A stretch of DNA of 22,486 nucleotides from Heterotrichella gracilis (taxonomy: Eukaryota > Sar > Xanthophyceae > Tribonematales > Xanthonemataceae), in NCBI GenBank assembly GCA_032358255.1, contig JAULBX010029303.1, positions 1 to 22,486 on the forward strand, written 5' to 3'. The translations under genes were made by a program, and so were the position numbers. The stretch's first letter is position 1. Every line of letters begins with the position of its first letter. This document shows, piece after piece, positions 1 through 10,700 of the stretch. A model generated the notes under the pieces. The model saw only the letters and a list, made by a program, of their open reading frames with translations. It made no database searches and was not told the origin of the DNA.

Positions 1-1052
1 CGGCCGTGAGGAGGCGCGGGGATGGCTGCCTGGACATTGTGATGCCGCACTATGTGGAGGACGTCGCCAGTGCACTGCAGCGCATGCGGGCGCTGCCGGG
101 CGGGCTGAGCTTTGCCATCATCCTGCTCTTCAGCCATGGCATGTTCAGCGGCATCATGGCGGCGCATGCGCGGGGCATCGCGCACAATGACCTCAAACCG
201 AAGAATCTGCTGGTGGCGTACGGGGAGGGCGGCCCAGAGGTGCACATCGCCGACTGGGGCAGCGCATGGATCAAGCTGCCTGGCGAGGTGATGAAACGCA
301 GGACGCCAAAGTGAGTATGCAGCTTTCTGTGTAGAACTCGCGTTTGATGTGGGCACTCCATGCTGACAGTGGTATCCTTGCTATGCCCCTTCATCTGGTC
401 ATCATCTGCTGCCAGATACCCGCTCATTCGCCAGCATGGAGTTTGCAATTGCAGATTAGTGCAGATATATCAAGGCACCAATACTGATACTCATTTGCCA
501 TTTGCCCATTGCCTCCAAACACAACGCCCACCGCCTCCAACTCCATCGCATTGACTTTACAGCGGTGTTCACTTGACATTCCCTTGCTAATGCTCCCCTC
601 CCCCCTTGCGCAGTACCACCGCGCACTACAAGGCCCCAGAAGCGCATGCAGTGCATCGCCGGTCTGAGCACGTCATCGACATCCTGGCGACTGACGTGTG
701 GTCGGGAGGGGCCTCCATCATGGAGATGGTGTCAGGCGCTGTGCCCCACTGCATGGAGGGCAACAAAAGCGCTGATGTTGTGGCAGCAGCAGCAGCAGCA
801 GCCTTCCGCGAGGCCAGCCAACAACAGTTGCTGGACACACCTGTGCTGCCTGCCATGGAAGTACCTGTGCTGCCTGCAATGGAGGCCTGCTGGCCGGAGG
901 CAATGCGCATGTGCGGGGATGCGGGTGTGCGAGCTGCGTTCTGTGCGCTGGTGGATGAATGCGTGCGCACCATACCGGAGGGGCGCCCCACTGCAGCGCA
1001 GGTGGTTGACAGGCTGGAGAAGCTGGCACGGAAGGCAGGGGTGGAGCTGTGA
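1..1052 (+). CDS. Protein kinase, C-terminal part of the catalytic domain (5' end outside window)
   Basis: The visible model has two exons: 1-310 (frame open from base 3, no start codon identified) and 614-1052. The intron at 311-613 has a GTGAGT donor and a GCGCAG acceptor, and the codon split across it reads AAT. The protein shows the kinase catalytic loop as [10 protein letters not shown], with the catalytic Asp, the Lys and the Asn. It also shows a metal-binding motif as IADWG (DWG in place of DFG), a YKAPE motif (APE), DVWSGG (the DxWSxG helix) and the late conserved Arg in [10 protein letters not shown] polyalanine run encoded by GCA repeats lies between the late subdomains. The glycine loop, VAIK lysine and C-helix would lie upstream of the window. 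HRD is replaced by HND, so this is a non-RD type. It is probably a serine/threonine kinase; substrate and pathway are unknown. It appears intact where visible. Confidence 0.82.
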
Positions 1053-1607
1053 GAGGACAGCAGGGGGAGGGGCATTGCTGGTTATGAGGGCAATGGCTGG
1101 GGCAATTGGGGGGGGAGGGGGGGGTATATACTGCAGCGCTTGAGCCCTGGCAGGATGGTATATGTATGACAGATGACCTGCAGCACGCTTGGCTTGGCAA
1201 CATCATGACGTGAACGCTTGAATGAACAAAGTCTTCCTTTTTTTGCAGTGAACAATTGCATCTGGTGCCAGATTAAGTTTCATCAATAAATAAATGGACA
1301 TCAGGGTTTAAGTAAGGCACTTCTGGCAACCGTTGCAGTATTTCCGATGAAATGCATTTTCATGGGCTTTTGATGGCACAAGTATCACACATGACCTGCA
1401 GCAGGCTTGGCGTGACACCATTGTGACGTGATTTAGTTGCAGATATAAGGGTTGACCAGGGTTAAGTAAACAAAGCCTCCCTGACTGTGATGAATAATTA
1501 ATTGACGCTTCTTACCAGTTTACAGCAGTTTTCATGATGATCATTTTATCATCAGCGCTGACATAAGGCATTGTTTGACAGCCGTTCAAACTAACACAAA
1601 TTTTCAG

Positions 1608-1612
1608 TGTAA
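1608..1612 (+). terminator. TGTAA poly(A)-type element after the left kinase
   Basis: A TGTAA pentamer lies about 556 bp after the kinase stop codon. It is preserved at the matching place in the right arm (20867-20871 on the minus strand) although the surrounding flank has diverged. TGTAA is the common poly(A) signal of chlorophyte algae. The distance is long for a 3' UTR, so the assignment is tentative. Confidence 0.3.
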
Positions 1613-1740
1613 TGCATTCCATGGGCTTGTTGTCTTTTCAAAGTTTATGACAGTCATTGTCACAAACAGGTGTACTATTGCTGTCAGCCGCTGGGTATTT
1701 GAATGCCATGCCATGACCATGCCGTGACCTGCAGGCTGAT

Positions 1741-2529
1741 GCTGGCTTCAGCACGCCTATGCGTCAACCATTTGCCTTGCAGGAGATGCAGCTTGGCATG
1801 TGAGCCCCTTCAGGGTTTAGGGTTTGGAGATAACACTGTGACGCATGTGACGTCAAAATTGGCCTGCAGGTGGGTTACTTCAGAAGCTCCACAAGAACCT
1901 CCTGTTTACAAACAAACAAACAAAAGGCGTTCCAAGCCGTCATCGGCTTATCGGAACCTCCTGTTTACTATTGGGTACTACCATGAATGCCTTGATAAGC
2001 CCTAGGGGTTTTACCAGGCATGCCAGAACCCTAGGCTTGGCCTGGATCATCCAGTGGTATCGGTTGCTTGCACTTAAACGTGATAAACGGTGAGAAGAAC
2101 GTGCTTGCTTTTGACATCTAGTCTGTTTGCAAACGCCTAACAAGCTCCGCTCACTGAACTGCAGTTGTGCAGCCGTCACTTTATGACCAGGTCGCCCAAT
2201 AACAAGCTGGCGGCACCGTTTTAAGCTGCAATCGACTTTGCAGCACCACGGCTGTGCACTTGAATCACAACTGGGTTGTGGGGAGCTGAGGGTGACTCGC
2301 CAACCTCTTTTACTTGCAAGCCCAAGCCCGTAACTGCCACTGATCAGCCTTTTGCTAGTCACGCTTTCCCTGCCGTGTCGTTTTGCTGGTGCCGTAGCTG
2401 CCGACGTGACGAAAGCGTATCCGTCCCTCAGACAAGGATTGTTTGCACCACGCCTTTTAGTAGCTATTCTAGTGCATGACCTATTCTCGTACTTGGTTGC
2501 GTGTCGCCAGTCACTGAGCATTGGCCGCA
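1741..2529. other. Intergenic region upstream of UTP7; no gene supported
   Basis: No exon with a recognisable product was found here. The stretch holds a telo-box-like element at 1816-1825, a short (AAAC)n run near 1908-1923, and a direct repeat of GAACCTCCTGTTTAC at 1895 and 1954. A long minus-strand open frame at 1940-2566 shows no recognisable domain and overlaps the UTP7 start. The UTP7 promoter and 5' UTR must lie in this interval, but no TATA box or start site can be fixed. Confidence 0.5.
1816..1825 (+). promoter_or_regulatory. Telo-box-like element TTTAGGGTTT upstream of UTP7
   Basis: The motif TTTAGGGTTT (reverse AAACCCTAAA) matches the telo-box found in promoters of land-plant ribosome-biogenesis genes. 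It lies about 700 bp before the UTP7 start codon. Further AACCCTAG and CCCTAGG matches occur near 2000-2035. Function in this organism is inferred only from the identity of the downstream gene; the motif could equally be a short telomere-like remnant. Confidence 0.3.
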
Positions 2530-5500
2530 ATGACGGAAGGGGCAGGGCAGCCTGTGAACATGGCACAGCCTGCCGGGGACAAGAAAAGGTATGTCCTGGG
2601 CTACTTCAAGCTAATAGTGTGTATCAAGTCAAACAGTGGGATTATTTGTCCCGCTCAGCTACCCACGTGTTACATCGGTGGATTGCAGTGTATGCATGTA
2701 TGCAATGTTCCCCATAGCCGCCCTTTATGCATGCATATGGCCAACCACCAACCAACACGCGCAGGAAGAAAGACAAAACAGGCGTGGGGAAGTTTTCCCG
2801 GGGACATGCTATTTCTACCAAGAAGGTAGGGCTACTACAGCGCAAGCTTGGTTGCCACGTACTGTGCTTTCAACTGACTGTAGAGCACTGCCACAAGCAG
2901 CAGCGCGGCACCTATGAAACGCGCAACCCAGTTGCATGATTCACGACCTATACTGTGGCACATTACAGCGCAGCACAAACCTCATCCTCGGGGCCATCAC
3001 CCACTGGCATGTCAAACCCTTCACGACCAACCCGAAACCCTGCAGATCCCTGACAAGAAGCTGCGCAGCAAGCTCAAGCATGTGGAGCGCATGGTGGGCG
3101 AGGCGGCCTCTCGGGCTGCAAAGGCAGACGAGTGGCTGCTGCCAGCGGATGCAGGCTACCTGGAGGCCGAGGGCGCAGAGCGCACCTGGCGCTTCGGCCA
3201 GGCGGAAATCGCACATGCGGTGGAAACTGGCGCTGCCAACAAGGTGGGTGGGAGGTGCATTTGACATAAAAATAGGTCAGCTGGAGGTTGCTCGGGTGGT
3301 GGAAACGGGTGCAGCTAGCATGGTGGGTGGGGATTGCAACCTGCATAAAATTGGCAGGTGCATGAGTGAGAGTGGGGCTGCGGCTGTGGTTGTGATAGGC
3401 GGTGAGTGCAGCGGTCTCCTTTTGAGCCATACTGTTACAGCGCTGTCGCAGATGTGGTGGGCTGCCTCATGCATCCAGCACGCATGGAAACTCGCATGGA
3501 CACCCTCTGCCAATGCAGAATCTGGTACCATGCAGAATCGCCATTGGAACAGAATGGCTGTGTACATTTGTCCCCTTGGTAGAAAATAAATCTGGCAAGA
3601 TTGCCAAGAATGTAGCGCAGATCGACATGAGTGATTGAGGGAACGATGCATTTATGCATTGCAATATGCATTGCATGGCATTGCATCTCACAATACAGGG
3701 ATATTTTTGCAACGACAGCACTACTGCTGCACTGTATCCCCTGGCAGTGTCTGACATGACGCGTACATTGCACCACTGGCGTGTACCCTGGTGATGCAGG
3801 TACTGATAACAGCGCATTAAATGATTTAACCTTTAATAATACCTTTAATAATCGTTTTTACTTCAACTAGAAAATCAATCAATAAATGCCCCCTCTGCGC
3901 CCAGGTGTTTGACGTGCGATTAGAGCAACTAGGGCCCTACCAGCTTGACTTCACTCGCAACGGGCGCTACCTGCTCATTGGCGGGCGCAAGGGCCACCTG
4001 GCAGTCACAGACTGGCAGCGCGGCAAGGTGGTGTGCGAGCTGCAGGTCCAGGAGACTGTGCGGGACGTGCACTTTTTGCACAACGAGCTGTTCTTCGCGG
4101 CGGCGCAGCGCAAGTACCTGTACATCTACGACAAGCGGGGCATTGAGGTGCACTGCTGCAAGGTGCGCAGGGGGGGTGCCAAGGACGTAGTCAAAGGCTC
4201 ATCCTGCGCCTGGCACAAAAGTGGCTGTCAGCAGTATGACTGGGATGCTAGTGACAGATTTGCATCCACCTGCCCATGGCATGCATGCATATGGGTGTGC
4301 AAGCCCCACCACTGCATCTACCCACAGAGGGGGCAGATAATCCCAAATCGGGCTCTTCTGCCATGTAACCCTTAGTATGGTAAGAAATATGGCAGTTATG
4401 TATTTTTTTATACAAATGTGACCCCGCAGGAGCACACCGACCCTCAGCACCTGGACTTCCTCCCCCACCACTTCCTCCTAGTGTCCACCAGCGGGGCGGG
4501 CCTGCTGACCTACCAGGACGTGAGCACAGGCCACATAGTGGCGCAGCACAAGACGCGCGCATGCGGCCCGGTGTCAGCGCCCCTGCGCCACAACCCCTGG
4601 AATGGCGTGGAGTGCCTGGCGCATGGCAATGGGACTGTGACCATGTGGACGCCCAACGTGACCACGCCGGTGGTGAAGATGCTGTGCCACTCGGTGGGTG
4701 CGGGATGTGAGGCGCAGCCGTCGGGCGCATGGTGCAAGTAACATGCATGCGTGTGCAGTGCATGCATGCATGCATGTTTTTGGCCAAACAAAGTGAATGC
4801 GTGCAAGTAGAGCATGGTTGGGATCATTGCAATGGTGGCGAGTAACCGTATGCACGCAAGTATGCTGTAGCGATTGTTACTGCCGCCCGGTTCTAAGGGC
4901 CTAATGTTCCTTGTGTCCAAACTGCCTACCAGCTGGAATGTGTTAGGAAGCAACTATTTGCTCTACAAAGAATGTGCTCTTTAAAGCCTCACCACCATTC
5001 CCCTTCTCCAGGGCCCCGTGCGCACCCTGTGCGTTGACATGACTGGTCACCAGCTAGTGACCTGCGGGGCCGACAGGCAGGTCAAGGTGTGGGACATACG
5101 CACATACCAGCCGCTGCACACCTACTGGGCGCCGGCGCCCATCGAGACATGCGACATCAGCCAGAGGGGGCTGCTGGCCATTGGGTGGGGGCGCAAGGTG
5201 CAGGTGCGTGGCAGGGGAGGGGGGGAGTCACTAACCTAAGGGTTTGGTGTATGCCACCACTAGTGCAGCTCAGTGATGCCTGTTTGGCACAATTGTGTAG
5301 CCTGGTGAGGGGCGGGTGGCCACCCAACGCCACTAGGTGCTGACCATGTTTGATAGTGGCAAGGGATTGTAAGGATGCACATGCAAAGGATCCTTCCCAC
5401 CCTCCTGCACACACACTCTGCACACACCCTGCAAGAAACCCTCCAGGCCAAGCCCGGCTCCTTACATGCCGGCAACGTGGAAAGCAAATGGCCTCACACC

Positions 5501-6870
5501 TCATCCCCTGCAGGTGTGGCGCGATGCGCTGTCCTCCAAAGCCAAGGCCCCCTACATGACGCACGCCCTCCCTGGCGCCCTGGCCGACCTCGCCTTCTGC
5601 CCATACGAGGACACCCTGTGCACCGGCCACAGCGACGGCTACAGCTCCATGCTGGTACCGGGGGCAGGGGAGCCCAACTTTGACTCGTGGGTCGCCGACC
5701 CCTACCAGAGCAAGAACGCTCGCCAGACGCAGGAGGTGCACCAGCTGCTGGATAAGCTGCAGCCAGACATGATTGTGGTGGACCCCTCGGCGATCGGCCA
5801 GGTGAGGGGTGCAGGGTGGTGGGGTTGGGAGGAGGGGAGGGGAGGCGTAGGGAGGAGGGAGGAATTGTTGTTGGGTGGTGCAGGCATTGCGATTGCTTAG
5901 TGCTGCTGCTAGGTATTCATGATGCAGTGTCATGCTTGGCACAGAGTGCTGGCATCGCATGCTGCCCAGGCAAATTGTGGTGTAGTGCGTCTGGCATCTA
6001 TGGCAGTTTCAAAACCTCCCTCGTATTGATGGGAGCGAGGTTCATTGGTTCGCTGCATTCCACCTAAACCCTAAACCCTAACCCTAAACCAGTGTGTGGT
6101 CAGCAACCACGACACAAGATTGTTGAACCAACGGAACAGCGCCCTCCACAGTAGCGGTAGCATGGGTGTGAGGCACCACTAACCCACCCCCAATGGGCGC
6201 TCCACCCACCACCTACCACCCTCCCCCCCCACACACACACCCCAGGTGCGGCGCGAGCCCAAGGAGGTAGCTGCAGAGAAGCGCGCAGCTGAGGCCGCCG
6301 CCAACGCCGCCCGCAAGCAGGAGCAGCAGGACAAGAACGACAGCAAGACGCGCATGAAGGGCAAGAACAGGCCAAGCAGGTGCGTGTGCGGGGGGGTACG
6401 AGGGTGGTACCTAGTGTACCCGCGTAGACACCAACGCAACTCGCGCCTTGCCTTGCCGCATGCTGTGCAGCAGGCATCAAGCAGCGTGACTTTGAATGGC
6501 ATAAGATAGCTGGTCCTTGGTGCCCAGGCTGTCATGCATGATGGTGACACAATGGCGTTGACTCAAGCTCCTAGCACTGGCACTGACCTGCGGGCCTGTC
6601 AGCGCCTCCTCGGAATCAGCAATACTTTTGAATATGCATACATGCCCTCATGCCTTCTGTGGGCCCCCATGGGTATGAACTCCCCATCTCACGCCCTGTA
6701 CCCCCACCACCAGGCGGTACCGCAAGAAGCAGAGCAACGTGATCCAGGAGCACCGTGCTGAGCTGGCGGGCAAGCTGCGCCACGCCGACCAGCAGATGCC
6801 CAAGGAAAAAGCGGAGCGGGTCATACCGGAGGGGGTGCCACGGGCGCTGCATGCATTCTACAGGAAGTGA
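2530..6870 (+). CDS. UTP7: UTP7/WDR46 (BING4) WD40 protein of the small-subunit processome
   Basis: The model has nine exons: 2530-2588, 2765-2825, 3046-3243, 3905-4162, 4430-4693, 5012-5203, 5514-5801, 6246-6379 and 6714-6870. All introns are GT-AG, all phases close, and the product is 536 residues, near the yeast and animal proteins in length. Family hallmarks are a basic N-terminal segment (KKIPDKKLRSKLKHVERM), TGAANK, the WD-repeat core beginning LGPYQLDFTRNGRYLLIGGR (about residues 114-133), and GADRQVKVWDIR. The BING4 C-terminal domain follows (LAFCPYED, LVPGAGEPNFDS, VDPSAIGQVRR). A Lys/Arg/Ala-rich charged helix (about 445-480) and a basic tail (RYRKKQSNVIQEHR) end the protein. The family acts in the nucleolus within the U3 processome during early 18S pre-rRNA processing. 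The ATG at 2530 is the first in frame with a suitable basic N terminus; in-frame TTG lies upstream. Intron 7 holds a telomere-like tract. Confidence 0.96.
4761..4776. repeat. (CATG)n / GCATGCAT microsatellite in UTP7 intron 5
   Basis: CATGCATGCATGCATG is a pure run of a self-complementary tetranucleotide. The same TGCATGCA word recurs in many introns of this window, for example near 4280, 8400, 10999 and 18725. It lies inside the intron between 4694 and 5011 and has no evident coding role. Confidence 0.7.
6063..6090. repeat. Interstitial telomere-like tract (CCCTAAA)n in UTP7 intron 7
   Basis: About four tandem units of CCCTAAA, one shortened to CCCTAA, lie inside the intron at 5802-6245. 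The unit is the TTTAGGG telomere repeat of plants and many green algae, written on the opposite strand. It is too short to be a telomere and is flanked by ordinary intron sequence, so it is an interstitial copy, perhaps from break repair or telomerase action on a break. A regulatory role is possible but not shown. Confidence 0.85.
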
Positions 6871-7085
6871 GGGTGCCCCTGGCCCCTGATCATGCGGCAG
6901 GGACGGCCGGAGCCTCCCATCATGTAGCCCTGATAACATGCCCCGGCGATAACATGCTCTGATAATAGCAATTGATGACCAGTACTGACATTGAATGCCG
7001 CATCGGGTACCGATTGTTTCCATGGCATGGTCTAGGACTATCCTATCATTATAAGGATTATGATGGTAATGGTTAAGGCTTCACT

Positions 7086-7090
7086 TGTAA
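7086..7090 (+). terminator. TGTAA poly(A)-type element for UTP7
   Basis: TGTAA lies about 216 bp after the UTP7 stop codon in an AT-rich stretch. It fits the chlorophyte poly(A) signal, but no cleavage site can be read from the sequence. Confidence 0.4.
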
Positions 7091-7483
7091 TAATTATTAC
7101 AAAAACCATTCACTGACATGGTGACCTGTTTGTCTCTGTCTACAGTCTGGCTCAGCTTGCGGGCAGCGTGAGCCTCTGACGGTCACAATGCAGCAAACTG
7201 CCGAACGGGTACTGATCAGTACGAATAGTTGTATATCGTGTAACACCTTCTAACTCCGTAGGCTTGACATCCCAAAAGCAAAACGTTTAACAGTTCCAAG
7301 TTGCGTGCATGTGTGAAACTCACATCATGTCATATGTGTATCACCCGGCAAGACCCAGCCTGCTTGTAGCAATTAATCAACAACTTGAGCAGTCTGAGAC
7401 CAATTCCAACGCGTGTGCCCTTCAAATTTGCACACCAACACACTTCAAAAAAACAGTACTTTGCAGCACCCACTGTGCAATCC

Positions 7484-7488
7484 TTACA
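7484..7488 (-). terminator. TGTAA poly(A)-type element for the aminotransferase
   Basis: The plus strand reads TTACA here, which is TGTAA on the gene strand, about 300 bp beyond the stop codon. It is the nearest such match found by eye downstream of the gene. The pentamer is short, so chance occurrence is possible. Confidence 0.3.
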
Positions 7489-7791
7489 TTCGATAGTCCA
7501 ATCAGCCCTGCATGACATGCGACAACACCCCTGCTGGGATGCTGCACAAGGCTATTCCATGCGGACCTCTTCCACATCACCCCCATTTGCCACATTCGAT
7601 TGAATGTGGCCCACCTTTAAAACGCGGGAGCTTCCAGGGTCTGCACGGATGGACACAAAAGGACTGCACCGCTTGCTGATGCTGCTCGCACATGCACGTG
7701 TCACCCATCTTGCCCCCACACCTGGCCCCGACCTGTGCACAACCGCCAGCGCGCCAATCTGCCCCTTGCTGCGTTGATCCTCGAGAATGGG

Positions 7792-10700
7792 CTACTCGCC
7801 CACAGCGCGCAGCACCTTGGCCAGCCTGCGCATGCCCTCTCGTAGGTCCTTGTCTGATGCCAGGGAGTACGATAGGCGCACATAGGGGCACTTGGCCTGC
7901 CGGTCCCGCACCGCGCTCACCCCCCCCGGCACCACCACCAGCTTCTCCTCAACCAGGTGATCCCACACATCGCGCACATCAGCCACCCCCTGCAGCTTGA
8001 CCCACATGAACATGCCGGCTGTGGGCATGTCCCATTGCGCCAAACCGCTCAGCTCCTGCAGGTGCACAGCAGCCAGGGGTGAGCACCGCGCCCACACACA
8101 TAACGGCCACACGCCATGACCCTTCCCCTTGCCAGGTGAGGTGCTTGCAATATGCACAGGTCATCAACTTAGTGCAGCAGAATGTATAGTCCGCCACACG
8201 CACAGGGGCATGCCCCTCCGGTTCAGCAGACAAACGCACGCACACGCACCCACATGCATGGCGGGCACATGCCATGAGGTTATGGTTCATGACACATGAC
8301 CCTAGGTTATGGCTCTTCAACTTGCCATGCTGATCTTTACATGAGACACACGTAGATTCAGCAGCATGCGTGCATGGTGCCATACCCCAGGAGTGCAATG
8401 CATGCATAGGGATTATGCTTCTCCAATCGTCACACATGCACCATTGAATTATCAACCCACCACCTCTATATGCTATTTGAGCAGGTACTCGAGGCACCAA
8501 TGTATGCATGGCCTCGCACCTTGGTTGCCGCGTCATGCAGCGTCCACGCCCTCTGCCCATACTCCCGCTGCAACGTGCGCGCATGGCGCTCCAAGCCCTC
8601 CTCACCCCACGCATGCAGTAGCTCGTGGACCATAACCTATACATGGATTGCAGATTTTCTATGCAGCATTTGGCACGGTAGTTACAGGAACTTGCCAAAT
8701 GATCTTTGCCGTTGCGCTGACAGTTACGGTAGTCTCACATGCCAGCTGCCTTTAGGTGCGAATTTGCATCACTGCTGACGTGGACCAAAAGTCCTGTCTA
8801 ACATGCTTGAATAATGTGTGCACATGTAGAGCTGCAAGCTTGGTCCGATGCAGTTACAAACGCATGCCCATCAGTGGGTACACAGAGCAATGTGCAACTC
8901 TATCCATCACCCCACCACCAACGCAGTCAACGCACCGCAGTTGTGCTGCACGTCCCAATGGTAGTGGTCTGCACCACCAAGCTCATCTTTTCCATGAACG
9001 AGGGGTGTGCAGTGACCCATCCCTGCCGCAGTCCCGGGGACAGGAATTTGGCAAAGGTGTCCATGCGAATGACGCGCCCATCCACATCCAGGGAGAGGTA
9101 GCTGGTGCCCAGGTCAGACAGGCCAGGCACATCATCTGTAACACAAGGAGACCAGATTTGAGAAAGATGGTATGGGGCACAATGATGTACAAAAACAATT
9201 CAAGGGACAGCAAATTTGACACTCTGCAACCGGCAGGCTTCGATCCACGGCACTTTGACCGCTTGCCGCATCATGCTTGTCCCCCTGTCGCATCATGCAT
9301 GTCCCCATGGAATGCTACGGCATGCTTGCAGCAGTACAACTGCAACACCTGTATTGCATGGCATGCCCAAATAGCAGTTTGGCAGCTAACATGGTAATGC
9401 ATGCCAAACTCATTTTTCAGCATCATGTGCCAAGACATAACCCTATCTTCCATGCTGCTGCTCCCCCAAACCACCCCCACCCCGCCGCACCTGGTCCGCG
9501 TGGGAACTGCAGGTAGAAATAGGGGTCATCCTCCATGATGAGCACATCGTACTGCTGACACAGCCGGTAGATGGCCCTGCGCCGCTCCACAGGGCACACG
9601 CTGCCCGTGGGGTTCTGCCCCACTGGGACTGTGTACAGCACCTTGGGGGGCCGCTCACCGCGGGCCACGTACCCCTCAAGCACCTGCAAGTGGGGAAATC
9701 AACGGGTAAACAAGGAGCCAGTAAGCTGTTGAGAGTAGATTGCTGGACAAGAACCGTGCCATGGGTGACCACGTCGCTGGTCTGCAGTGTGCAAAGCAAT
9801 GCACAACATGACCATGCTGCACTATATGGCCAATGCTGGATGCAGCTCCGGAGCGCCCAATTCCCCCGTCACAGGCACAGCTGCATCCTACAACGCAAAG
9901 TGGCCAACTGTAACATAAACCGCAGGCATCCATTCCCTTCCAGCTGCTGTGTGTGCCCACCTGCTGTAGGTCCTCTGGCACGATACCCTGCCTGTCTACG
10001 CGCAGCGGCACCGGCTGGTACGCGTAGGGGCCCACAATGCAGTCCATGACATGCGGGTACAGGTACTCCTCCACCAGCATATGGTCGCCCTCGTCAAGCA
10101 GCAGGCGGAACACAATCTGCATGGAAGGGATGGTGCGTGAGGCTGGATGGTGGCGGGATACTACAAACTGGGTACCGATGGGTCCAAGGACGCATTTGCC
10201 ATCCTGGCGGGCATGGATTTTACATGCACTGACTCTGACCTCTCGCTTATAAAAAGCTGCGTTTTGCAAGGTGCAAAAGCGAGAGACCAGAGCCGATGCA
10301 CGCAAATATCCATGCCCCCAGGATGGCAGATGCGTCCTTGGAGACAACAGAGCCCTGGAACTGGTAGCACCATGCACAGGGTTCGGTGCAGTATCTGTGC
10401 AAAGTGCCTCTGGTATTCCAGCATACCGGGCGGTGACACATGGCAGGGCACAAGTGATGTTGGGCCAGACAAGTGGTGCACTCACCTCTATTGCATGGTT
10501 GCTCCCGTTCGTGAGGATGGTTTCCCATTTGGCGGGTGGATTGTGCATCCTGGTGACGTGTGCGTGCACCCACTTGTGCAGCAACGGGTAGCCATTTGCA
10601 CTCATATTGTACTGCTGTGCATCGACCATCTGCGGCACACACAGGACCAGGGTAAAGGAGTGAGCAGAAAGGGTTGAGGGGGTAAAGGTGTGCTGATAAG

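Larger units (their letters stand above)
1..1740 (+). repeat. Left arm of a large inverted repeat (about 1.7 kb visible)
   Basis: This arm matches the reverse complement of the right arm near 20740-22486. The match covers the kinase exon at 1-310, the 303-bp intron (same length in both copies), the 439-bp second exon (same length) and about 690 bp of downstream noncoding sequence. By eye the exons and intron are nearly identical, while the flank downstream of the stop codon has many substitutions and small indels. The match fades around 1675-1740. The repeat reaches the first bases of the window, so its outer end is not visible. The flank divergence argues against a simple assembly duplication. 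Confidence 0.9.
6871..7791. other. Convergent intergenic region between UTP7 and the aminotransferase
   Basis: No gene is supported in this stretch. It should hold both 3' UTRs, since UTP7 ends at 6870 on plus and the aminotransferase ends at 7792 on minus. TGTAA elements occur at 7086-7090 on plus and 7484-7488 on minus, leaving about 390 bp between the two putative poly(A) sites. Confidence 0.5.

Noticed and set aside
781..802. (GCA)n repeat as a noncoding microsatellite
   Set aside because: It encodes an in-frame polyalanine run in the kinase exon and is kept in the right copy, so it is treated as part of the coding sequence.
1536..1556. TGATGA-containing hairpin as a C/D box snoRNA
   Set aside because: No matching C and D box pair with proper spacing was found, and the structure is not preserved in the right arm.
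1940..2566. Minus-strand open frame of 208 codons
   Set aside because: It has no recognisable domain, overlaps the UTP7 start codon, and its composition looks like unselected sequence; no splice context supports it.
5157..5960. Minus-strand open frame of 267 codons
   Set aside because: It lies opposite UTP7 exons 6 and 7 and crosses their introns; it is a shadow of the real gene in GC-rich sequence.
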